From: JBBRHF01 sp038223055
Lineage (GTDB): Bacteria; Actinomycetota; Actinomycetes; JACCUZ01
Assembly: GCA_038223055.1 (NCBI GenBank)
Contig: JBBRHF010000052.1
Coordinates: forward strand, 1-23,383
DNA: 23,383 nt
Direction of reading: 5' to 3'
Positions 1 through 6,712 of this stretch are shown one piece after another; position 1 is the first letter of the stretch; every line of letters starts with the position of its first letter. A model generated the notes under the pieces. The model did no database searches and was not told where the DNA came from. It saw nothing but the letters and a program-made list of their open reading frames with translations. The position numbers and the translations under genes are program-made.

Positions 1-498
1 GGCGACCGCGCGCGGGTCTGCCGCCTTGGCGACGGCGAGGGCTTCGGGTTCGATCAGGGCGACCGCCCCGGCGGGGGCGCCCTGGGTGCCGGCCGCGATC
101 AGCCGGGCGTGGGCGGGGTCGATCAGCCCGCCGGCCAGCGCGGCGGCGGTCGCGTCCAGGCGCCCCGACGCGAGGGCGCGGGCGGTCTTCACGCAGCCCG
201 ATGCTTCCCGGGGGGTCATCGCGGTGTGCATCCGCAGCCAGGACACCGGGCTCAACGCCGAATCCAGGGAGTAGGAGCCGCGGGTGTCGACCTCGCGGAC
301 CACCCGGGACAGGACGGACTCGCACCGGGCTTGGGCGGCGCGGACCTCGATCGCGGTGTGGGTGAGTTGTTCTTGGGTGCCCGACCGCACCCCCGCGACG
401 AGTTCGGCGGCCAGCGCGTCGATCGCAGCGTGAACATTCTCCAGGCGTTCCACCAGGCGTCCGCCACCCACTTCCGGTGACCGTCCGTTCGAACGCAT
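1..498 (-). CDS. DUF222 / 13E12-repeat family HNH endonuclease-like protein, N-terminal part (runs off window)
   Basis: The minus strand reads openly from ATG at 498 to the window edge, giving 166 residues. The protein begins MRSNGRSPEVGG and continues with an alpha-helical, Ala/Arg-rich stretch containing WLRMHTAMTPREASGCVKTA and GLIDPAHARLIAAGT, which is typical of the DUF222 domain of actinobacterial 13E12-repeat proteins. In that family a C-terminal HNH nuclease motif follows the DUF222 domain; here it would lie outside the window, so nuclease activity is inferred from family only. These proteins are usually multicopy, and in mycobacteria several are DNA-damage inducible. The start is supported by a -10-like TAAGAT six bases upstream, which would give a leaderless mRNA, and by an SOS-box-like palindrome across the start codon. 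The gene is divergent from padR. Confidence 0.85.
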   Translation of the reverse strand, partial: MRSNGRSPEVGGGRLVERLENVHAAIDALAAELVAGVRSGTQEQLTHTAIEVRAAQARCESVLSRVVREVDTRGSYSLDSALSPVSWLRMHTAMTPREASGCVKTARALASGRLDATAAALAGGLIDPAHARLIAAGTQGAPAGAVALIEPEALAVAKAADPRAVA

Positions 499-504
499 CT
501 TCGA
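489..504 (-). promoter_or_regulatory. Putative LexA/SOS box over the start codon of the DUF222-HNH gene
   Basis: On the minus strand the 16 bases read TCGAAG-ATGC-GTTCGA. The actinobacterial SOS box is TCGAAC-N4-GTTCGA, so 11 of 12 arm bases match. The ATG start codon sits in the 4-base spacer. A LexA dimer here would cover the transcription start and the first codons. Regulation is inferred; only the palindrome is seen directly. Confidence 0.7.
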
Positions 505-510
505 ATCTTA
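505..510 (-). promoter_or_regulatory. -10 element (TAAGAT) of a leaderless promoter for the DUF222-HNH gene
   Basis: TAAGAT on the minus strand ends six bases before the ATG at 498. That places the expected transcription start on the A of the start codon. No Shine-Dalgarno sequence is present, which agrees with a leaderless transcript. Confidence 0.6.
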
Positions 511-704
511 CCGCACCGCCGCGTCCGCCGGAAGACCCGAAACCGCAACTGTGGACAGCAGCTCCTGTGCGGCTCGGAGTGACTTTCCCGCAGCGGCGCC
601 GGCGGGTCACCACCGACACCCGGGGTGATATTCCCCCCGGCTACCCGACCTTCATCCCCTTTCTGCGCATCTCCCCGTCGCCGTCCTCGCACATCGGCAT
701 TGGC

Positions 705-710
705 TACTAT
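705..710 (+). promoter_or_regulatory. -10 element (TACTAT) of a leaderless promoter for padR
   Basis: TACTAT is followed by seven bases and then the ATG at 718. This spacing favours 718 over the in-frame ATG at 709, which overlaps the -10 element itself. No clear -35 hexamer was seen. Confidence 0.55.
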
Positions 711-717
711 GCGAGGC

Positions 718-1152
718 ATGGAACCCGGTGCCGCAAGTCACGTAGTCACCCAGCTCCGTCGCGGCACGATCGAATACTGCGTGCTCGCCGTGCTGTCCGG
801 CTCGCAGGAATACGCCTTCGAGCTCGTCCGTCGTCTCGCGGCGCTCGACGGGCTCGTCACCAGCGAAGGCACGATCTACCCGTTGCTGGCGCGGCTGAAG
901 CGGGACGGGCTGGTCGCCACCACCTGGCAGGAGTCCGATGTGGGGCCGCCGCGCAAGTACTACCGCCTGACCGTCGCCGGCCGTCGTGCCCTGGACAGCT
1001 TCGCCGGCGAGTGGAGCCGGTTCCGCGACTCAGTCGACGAGCTGCTGGACCAGGCCGGCACTGGTCAGCCCCGAACAGCACCGGATCTGGACGCATCGGC
1101 GCCCGGGCCGTGGCAGCAGCAAGGAGGACAGGATGACCGACGTGAGCACTGA
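718..1152 (+). CDS. PadR-family transcriptional regulator
   Basis: The 144-residue protein starts MEPGAASHVVTQLRRGTIEYC. It has the PadR winged-helix pattern: RRGTIEYCVLAVLS, YAFELVRRL, SEGTIYPLLARLKRDGLV and GPPRKYYRLTVAGRRAL, the last being the beta wing and the start of the C-terminal helix. PadR proteins are dimeric repressors, often of membrane or transport genes in the same operon. The stop codon lies 20 bases inside the next gene, a HAAS-domain protein. PadR plus a HAAS partner is a common actinobacterial and firmicute pairing, in which the membrane protein is thought to act with the regulator in signalling. Residues after about 115 are low-complexity and probably disordered. An internal start at 718 was chosen because of the leaderless promoter spacing. 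Confidence 0.9.
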   Translation: MEPGAASHVVTQLRRGTIEYCVLAVLSGSQEYAFELVRRLAALDGLVTSEGTIYPLLARLKRDGLVATTWQESDVGPPRKYYRLTVAGRRALDSFAGEWSRFRDSVDELLDQAGTGQPRTAPDLDASAPGPWQQQGGQDDRREH

Positions 1153-1841
1153 CCAGGCGGGCGCCCGGCTCGTGGGTGAATATCTCGGCCGGCTGGACGC
1201 TTCCGCGTCGAGCCTGACCCCCGAGCGGCGGGCCGAGCTGGTCGCCGAGGTGCGTGAGCACATCGCGCAGGCGCTGCAGGCCGAGGCGCCCGGCGGGGAC
1301 TCGGTCGACGCCGCGCCGAAGTCAGTGGGCGCGCTCTCGGAAGCGACCGTGCGCAACATGTTGGACCGGCTGGGACCGCCGGAGGAGATCGTGCGGGCGG
1401 AGGCTGCCTACGCCGATGACGGGACTGGCTCCGCCCTGAACGCCCTGCCGAAGAGGCAGAGCAACTTCCAGGGCAACCGTGACTCGATCACGATCTTCCT
1501 GCTGATGTTCGGGCGGGTTTCTGTTCGGCATCGGCTGGTTCGTCGGTGCGGGACTGCTCTGGACCTCGGACTCCTGGCGGCTGCGGGATCGGCTGGTCGG
1601 CACGCTGGTCTGGCCGTTCGGTTATGTCGCAGTCGTGGCCGTAGGCGGGCCCGCCGCGTTTTCGCCATCTTGCTCGACATCAAGCGGATCCGGGATCGTG
1701 GCGACGACAACGTGCACGTCCGGCGGCCCGCCCATGTGGGTAGGGCCTGTCCTGCTCGTCACGTTTCTCGCCGGGGTTGTGCTGATGGCGGTCTACCTGT
1801 GGCGGCGGCGGGTGCTCGACGCGCGCCTCACCGTCATCTAG
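1133..1841 (+). pseudogene. HAAS-domain membrane protein, frameshifted by one base
   Basis: Translation starts at ATG 1133 behind a strong Shine-Dalgarno sequence (AAGGAGG, 1121-1127) that lies inside padR. The first 125 or so residues are a HAAS/DUF1700-type domain (VGEYLGRLDASAS, AELVAEVREHIAQAL, MLDRLGPPEEIVRAEA), a helical cytoplasmic domain normally followed by membrane helices. After ITIFLLMFG the frame becomes Arg-rich nonsense. Removing one G from the run at 1511-1513 restores a hydrophobic continuation (GFLFGIGWFVGAGLLWTSDS, then WVGPVLLVTFLAGVVLMAVY) ending at the TAG at 1839-1841. The repaired protein would be about 235 residues with three or four membrane spans. It could be a true null allele or a sequence error. 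The 3' end overlaps the convergent PIN gene by 8 bases. Confidence 0.8.
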
Positions 1842-2264
1842 CTGTCGTCCATCCGCGTCTATCCGGCACGATCGTGAACCGTTGCCGCCCGTGCAGTCGG
1901 TAGATGGAAAAGTCCGAGTCTAGGGTGAGGATGAGCCGGTCAGCGCGCTCGTCGGCGAGAGCGACCAGGGTCGCATCCGCGAGGTCCATCGGCAGGTCGG
2001 CGTGCTTCGCCATCAGCCGGAACTTCGTTCGAGGGCGGCGCGGGACAAGTCGGCGACGTTCAAACGCCCGCTCAACGTCAGCGTCCACAAGGCATCTGGT
2101 CCTCTCCTGCCGGCGTGCGCGAGGAGGGACATCGCCTCGGTGAACGCCGGCCACGTCGTGAGCAGCGGCATCCGCAGACTGGCGAGGGCGAGCCGGCACG
2201 GCACATGGTCCTCCTCGTCCGCGTCGATCAACGCGACGAGCGGACCGGCATCGGTGAGGGTCAC
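1834..2264 (-). pseudogene. VapC-like PIN-domain toxin, frameshifted
   Basis: The GTG start at 2264 gives MTLTDAGPLVALIDADEEDH, a PIN-domain start with the first catalytic Asp, followed by WPAFTEAMSLLA with the conserved Glu. The frame then stops early at about 2013, after AALERSSG. One missing base near 2024-2028 restores RLMAKHADLPMDLADATLVA and then LILTLDSDFSIYRLHGRQRF, which carry the remaining acidic residues of the PIN site, and the repaired protein ends at 1834 with about 143 residues. PIN toxins are Mg-dependent ribonucleases acting on tRNA, rRNA or mRNA in the cytoplasm. The gene begins inside a GTGA overlap with the upstream antitoxin-like gene, as in vapBC operons. As read, the toxin is probably inactive, unless the indel is a sequence error. 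Confidence 0.8.
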
Positions 2265-2506
2265 GTGTGCGTATCACGCGCGACGACGGTCTCGGTGAAC
2301 ACCTTCCCGGTCCGGCGAGCCTGCCCGCCTCCGCCGTGCACCACGCCGAGGATGTCGTCGAAGTCCGGCCCGTGGTCGCCAGACAACGTGGCGTCGGCAC
2401 GTTCGGCAGCGGCCCGGCGGATGAACTCCGGCAGCGACTCACCTCGGGCCGCGGCCGCCTGCTTCAGTCGACTTACTAGTTCTGGACCAAGCCGGAAACT
2501 CCTCAC
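2261..2506 (-). CDS. Ribbon-helix-helix antitoxin-like protein (VapB partner of the PIN toxin)
   Basis: From GTG at 2506 the 81-residue product starts MRSFRLGPELVSRLKQAAAA. It then reads RGESLPEFIRRAAAERA, which fits a short ribbon-helix-helix DNA-binding segment (one beta strand, two helices). The C-terminal tail, residues 45-81, is Gly/Asp/Thr-rich and would be the toxin-wrapping part. The stop codon overlaps the toxin start (GTGA, 2261-2264), which implies translational coupling. Antitoxins of this kind neutralise the PIN nuclease and repress their own promoter. The reading frame stays open further upstream through a repeat (R1), so the start is uncertain; 2506 was chosen because the RHH strand begins there. 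If the toxin is truly dead, the antitoxin may have only regulatory value. Confidence 0.7.
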   Translation of the reverse strand: MRSFRLGPELVSRLKQAAAARGESLPEFIRRAAAERADATLSGDHGPDFDDILGVVHGGGGQARRTGKVFTETVVARDTHT

Positions 2507-2588
2507 TTTACGGAACGTGTCGCGGAGATGTGCATGGCGATACGGGTGCGGCTCTGCCCGGGGGACGTTCCCGGCAACCCTCGCGACG

Positions 2589-2793
2589 TCATCCCCGACT
2601 GGCGACCACCGAGCAGTCAGCCCTCGACATCCCGCCGACCCCCAGCACGGCGCCGTTGGCTGTTGACTGACGCCGCTAGCGCCCGCCAGCGCCCGCCAGC
2701 GCCCGCCAGCGCCCAGAACCGTCCACATGGTGAACCAGGGCGCGTCCGATAGGTGAGATTCGCCTACCTTGCAAGGCGTAAAGGGCGCTGCAC
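2589..2793 (-). repeat. Imperfect dispersed repeat, copy R1
   Basis: This segment aligns with 21059-21222 in the same orientation. Shared blocks read on the plus strand include ATCCCCGACTGG, TCAGCCCTCGACATC, GTTGGCTG, CCACATGGTGA and GAGATTCGCC. R1 is longer because it holds a decamer array between the GTTGGCTG and CCACATGGTGA blocks. On the minus strand the shared blocks read VGESHLS, then TMW, then CRGLTAR, and the similarity ends at a stop codon (TGA here, TAA in R2). This suggests remnants of a duplicated gene. The strand given is that of the presumed former reading frame. Confidence 0.65.
2679..2715. repeat. Tandem decamer array, about 3.7 copies of AGCGCCCGCC
   Basis: Three perfect copies of AGCGCCCGCC and a partial fourth run head to tail. 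The array sits inside repeat R1 and has no counterpart in R2, so it expanded after the two copies separated. Confidence 0.85.
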
Positions 2794-2970
2794 CAGGCGT
2801 CGACACCTAGGTCGGGTGCTTTTCGCTCGGTAAGTTACCCGCCCAGAGCCGTCGCTACCGAAGCCCAACCTCGTTGTGGGCTGTGTGGGCGACTCGACCG
2901 ACCGGATGTGGGCGGCTTGAGGTCCACCGGTTTGGGGTAGTGGCGACCTCGAACCTGAGGAGGTCGTGCC

Positions 2971-3885
<915 letters not shown>

Positions 3886-3909
3886 CCGGCGCAGGGGCTG
3901 ACCGCCGCA

Positions 3910-3953
3910 GCGTTCGACCGGGACGGGGCTCGACCCGGACCGGCGGCGAACGC
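3910..3953 (+). terminator. Possible long hairpin between the membrane protein and larE
   Basis: GCGTTCG (3910-3916) is the exact inverse complement of CGAACGC (3947-3953), and an inner CCGGG/CCCGG pair can form as well. No T-tract follows. It may help end the upstream transcript, but that is not certain. Confidence 0.35.
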
Positions 3954-3964
3954 GTGGGCGCGCC

Positions 3965-3970
3965 TACGCT
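3965..3970 (+). promoter_or_regulatory. -10 element (TACGCT) of a leaderless promoter for the HAD-LarE gene
   Basis: TACGCT is followed by six bases (GGCGGG) and then the ATG at 3977. The GGCGGG is not a convincing Shine-Dalgarno sequence, so a leaderless start is the simpler reading. Confidence 0.5.
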
Positions 3971-3976
3971 GGCGGG

Positions 3977-5503
3977 ATGCGCGCACTCGTTGTCGGATTC
4001 GATCTTGATATGACCTTGATCGACACCCGACCGGGGATCGCGGCGGTTTGGGACGCGCTCGCGGCCGAGACGGGTGTCGTGATCGACAGCGCCGCCGCGG
4101 TGAGCCGGCTCGGGCCGCCGCTGGGGGACGAGTTGGCGATGTGGTTCCCCGCCGAGCGGATCCCGGCGATGGGGGAGCGGTTTCGGGCGCTCTACCCGGA
4201 CCTCGCCGTGGCGCCGGTCCTCGCCTTGCCAGGCGCCCGGGAGGCAGTCGACGCGGTCCACGCCCACGGCGGGCGGGTCCTCGTCGTCACCGGCAAATAC
4301 GAACCGAACGCCCGCCTGCACCTCGACCACCTCGGCATCGAGGCCGACGACGTGGCCGGCTCGCTGTGGGCGTCGGCCAAGGGCGACGCGCTTCGCGAGC
4401 ACGGGGCGAGCGTGTACGTCGGGGACCACCTCGGCGACATCACCGGCGCCCGCGCTGCGGGCGCCGTCAGCGTCGCGGTGCCGACCGGCCCGATCAGTGC
4501 CGCCGCGCTGGCGGCCGGCGGCGCCGACGTGGTCCTCGGGGGCCTGCTCGAGTTCCCGCCGTGGCTGGACGACCACGTCCGCGAGCAGGAGCTGATCGAC
4601 CGGCGGCTGGACGACCTCGACGAGCGGCTGCGCGAGCTGGGGTCCGTGCTGGTGGCCTTCTCCGGTGGCGCCGACTCCGCGTTCTTGCTGGCGGCGGCCG
4701 TGCGCGTCCTGGGCGCCGACCGGGTTGTGGCTGCCACGGCCGTGTCGAGCAGCCTGCCCGGCGCCGAGCTGGATGGCGCGCGGCGGTTCGCCGCCGATCT
4801 GGGTGTGCGGCACCTGACGCCCCGAACGGCGGAGATGGGCCGGCCGGGCTACCGGGCCAATGCGGGCGACCGGTGCTATTTCTGCAAGGCCGAGCTGCTC
4901 GACGTACTGCGTCCGGTCGCGGCGGGGCACGGCCTGGCCCATGTCGCCACCGGCACCAACCAGGACGACGCGCTGGCCAAGTTCCGGCCGGGCATCCGGG
5001 CCGCGGCCGAGCGGGGCGCGGCCACCCCGCTGCGCGACGCCGGGCTGACCAAGGCCCAGATCCGCGCGGCGAGCCGCCGATGGGGCCTGCCGACGTGGGA
5101 CAAGCCGGCGGCGGCCTGCCTGTCCAGCCGGATCGCCTACGGCATCGTGATCAGCCCCGAGCGGCTGGCGCGGGTGGAGCGCGCTGAGGTCGGGCTGCGC
5201 CATGCCCTGCACACGGCCGGCCTGGACGTGGTCGACCTGCGGGTGCGAGATCTCGGGGGCGGGGCGGCCGGGAGTCTTGACGTCGGGAGCAGGGCGAGGA
5301 TCGAGGTCGACCGTGACCTCGTGAGCGCGCTCGAGGCCTGCCCCCCTGCGCTGGCAGCCGTGCTGGCGGCGGGGTTCGACACCGTCGAGGTCGACCCGCG
5401 CGGGTTCCGGTCGGGGGCGATGAACGAGCTGCTGGGCTTGCTGGATGCGGTTGATGTTGCGGGTCACGTCCGCAGGGTTGGTCTGCTCCTCGAGGGCCCG
5501 TAG
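3977..5503 (+). CDS. larE: HAD phosphatase - LarE (ATP-dependent sulfur transferase) fusion protein
   Basis: One unbroken 508-residue frame holds two enzymes. Residues 1-200 are a HAD hydrolase: DLDMT with nucleophile D9 and acid/base D11, VVTGK (motif II), a motif III Lys in AKGDAL, and GDHLGDI (motif IV). Residues 205-487 are LarE, a PP-loop protein that adenylates a carboxylate of the nickel-pincer-nucleotide precursor and inserts sulfur: SGGADS at 229-234, GDRCYFCK with C300 and C303, and AACLSSR with C381. The three cysteines suggest the [4Fe-4S]-type LarE rather than the sacrificial single-Cys type. LarE proteins usually end soon after a segment like FRSGAMNE, which is near residue 485 here; the last 21 residues are encoded by the antisense strand of a transposase remnant. 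No larB or larC is in the window, so the pathway is inferred. Confidence 0.9.
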   Translation: MRALVVGFDLDMTLIDTRPGIAAVWDALAAETGVVIDSAAAVSRLGPPLGDELAMWFPAERIPAMGERFRALYPDLAVAPVLALPGAREAVDAVHAHGGRVLVVTGKYEPNARLHLDHLGIEADDVAGSLWASAKGDALREHGASVYVGDHLGDITGARAAGAVSVAVPTGPISAAALAAGGADVVLGGLLEFPPWLDDHVREQELIDRRLDDLDERLRELGSVLVAFSGGADSAFLLAAAVRVLGADRVVAATAVSSSLPGAELDGARRFAADLGVRHLTPRTAEMGRPGYRANAGDRCYFCKAELLDVLRPVAAGHGLAHVATGTNQDDALAKFRPGIRAAAERGAATPLRDAGLTKAQIRAASRRWGLPTWDKPAAACLSSRIAYGIVISPERLARVERAEVGLRHALHTAGLDVVDLRVRDLGGGAAGSLDVGSRARIEVDRDLVSALEACPPALAAVLAAGFDTVEVDPRGFRSGAMNELLGLLDAVDVAGHVRRVGLLLEGP

Positions 5504-6057
5504 TCGCTGCTGAGCGGTCTGGTCGAGGACTCCTGCGTCCCTCAGGCGCTGGAACGGGGTTCTGGGCTTGTCGTAGGTGCGGGTGTTGCGCCCGGCCTTG
5601 GTGGTGCGCCACCCGTTGGACTTCTTGGTGGGCAGGAACACGTTCTTGCGACGGTTCACGTACCCCCACAACTCGTTGAGCAGGGCGAGGTCGGCGGGGG
5701 TGTCGTAGCGGCACCGGAACGCGGACCGGCGCACGATGTCCCCGTGTTGCTCCACGTGCGCGTTGTCGCAGTCCAGCCCGACCATCGGGTACGGCAGCCG
5801 GGCGGTGACCTCCTCGATCGCGGCGACCACCCGGGTGTGGGCCCGGCTGCGGATGGCGATGTTCTCCGTCCAGCCCAGGTACACATCGGTCCCGGTGGGC
5901 CGCGACGCCGCCCAGCCGCCGCGATCGCCCGCCGGGCGTTGGCCCGCGACCAGCCGGTGACCGCCACGCACTCGTCGAGCAGCCGGCCCTTGTCTTTCTT
6001 GCCGGCCGCGGCGTACTCCCGGGCGTACTTCTTGGTGATCTCTTTGCGAGCTGACAT
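5438..6057 (-). pseudogene. Decayed DDE/integrase-core transposase with internal deletions
   Basis: The minus-strand ATG at 6057 starts MSARKEITKKYAREYAAAGK, then LLDECVAVTGWSRANARRAI, the N-terminal helix-turn-helix of an actinobacterial integrase-core transposase. Near 5910-5925 the frame changes and a central segment is missing; it resumes as TDVYLGWTENIAIRSRAHTR. At GLDCDN-AHVEQ (GACAAC at 5762-5767) a second segment, which should carry the catalytic Glu, is gone. The C-terminal part (DTPADLALLNELWGYVNRRK, TYDKPRTPFQRL, TNPADVTRNINRIQ) is well preserved and runs into the 3' end of larE. The element cannot make an active transposase. The second deletion may have occurred between two GACAAC copies, since family members often carry a second DN before AHVEQ. 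Confidence 0.85.
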
Positions 6058-6111
6058 CGACAGTCCAGGACCCATCCCCGGAGTCCACCAGTGCCCGGAT
6101 CTGGACCCAGG

Positions 6112-6156
6112 TTCGCGAGCATTCTCCCGTGAGGCACGCGCCACACTTCGCGAGCA
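6112..6156. repeat. Direct repeat TTCGCGAGCA x2, possible transposon end
   Basis: TTCGCGAGCA occurs at 6112-6121 and 6147-6156, upstream of the transposase remnant. Each copy is followed by a GAGG-type sequence (GTGAGGCACG and ATGAGGTGCG). Subterminal repeats like these are expected at a transposon end. The matching end near larE is lost. Confidence 0.45.
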
Positions 6157-6269
6157 CATGAGGTGCGGCTCGTCGAGGAGTGTGCCGATCGCCGCGCCCG
6201 GAGTTACCCTGTACGACCGCGCCCGCCGCGACGAATCCGCCCTCCCCACGAACGAGCGAAGGACACCCC

Positions 6270-6653
6270 GTGCCCACCGGCAAGGTCAAGTGGTATGACA
6301 TCGAGAAGGGCTTCGGCTTTCTCACCCGCGACGACGGCGGCGACGTTTATGTGCACTCCTCCGCCCTGGCCGAAGGTGTCCCAGGTCTCAAGCCGGGCTC
6401 GCGGGTGGAGTTCGGTGTCGCCGCCGGGCGTCGCGGTGAGCAGGCGCTGCAGGTGAGCGTGCTGGACGCGCTGCCGTCGGTGGTGGCCGCCAAGCGCAAA
6501 CCGGCCGACGACACGGCCGTCATCGTCGAGGACCTGATCAAGCTGCTCGACGGGCTCAGCAACACGCTGCGGCGGGGGAAGTACCCCGACAAGGCCTCGG
6601 CGAAGAAGATCGGGTCCGTCCTGCGCGCCGTCGCCGACGACCTCGAGGCCTGA
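6270..6653 (+). CDS. Cold shock protein with C-terminal extension (CspB-like)
   Basis: The GTG start at 6270 follows GAAGGA at a workable distance. The 127-residue protein starts MPTGKVKWYDIEKGFGFLTR. The cold shock domain spans residues 1-65, with RNP1 (KGFGFL) and RNP2 (VYVHSSAL), the aromatic RNA/ssDNA-binding strands. Residues 70-127 form a charged helical extension (DTAVIVEDLIKLLDGLSNTL, KKIGSVLRAVADDLEA), characteristic of the longer actinobacterial Csp type such as mycobacterial CspB. It would bind single-stranded nucleic acids in the cytoplasm as an RNA chaperone. It is convergent with the MFS gene and heads the conserved backbone block. Confidence 0.92.
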   Translation: MPTGKVKWYDIEKGFGFLTRDDGGDVYVHSSALAEGVPGLKPGSRVEFGVAAGRRGEQALQVSVLDALPSVVAAKRKPADDTAVIVEDLIKLLDGLSNTLRRGKYPDKASAKKIGSVLRAVADDLEA

Positions 6654-6712
6654 CCGGGCCGCGACTGGCAGGGCACCGCGACAGGCTGGGCGCCTCGCGG
6701 GAACGTAGGTGG

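Larger units (their letters stand above)
2507..2970. other. Gene-free stretch of 464 bp carrying repeat R1 and a tandem decamer
   Basis: No convincing intact gene lies here on either strand. It holds repeat copy R1 (about 2589-2793), a GC-rich decamer array inside R1, a perfect palindrome CCTTGCAAGG at 2767-2776 and, at the right end, the Shine-Dalgarno sequence GAGGAGG (2957-2963) of the next gene. Confidence 0.6.

Noticed and set aside
2507..2806. Longer antitoxin start within R1
   Set aside because: The extension would run through repeat R1 and the decamer array and has no similarity to ribbon-helix-helix proteins.
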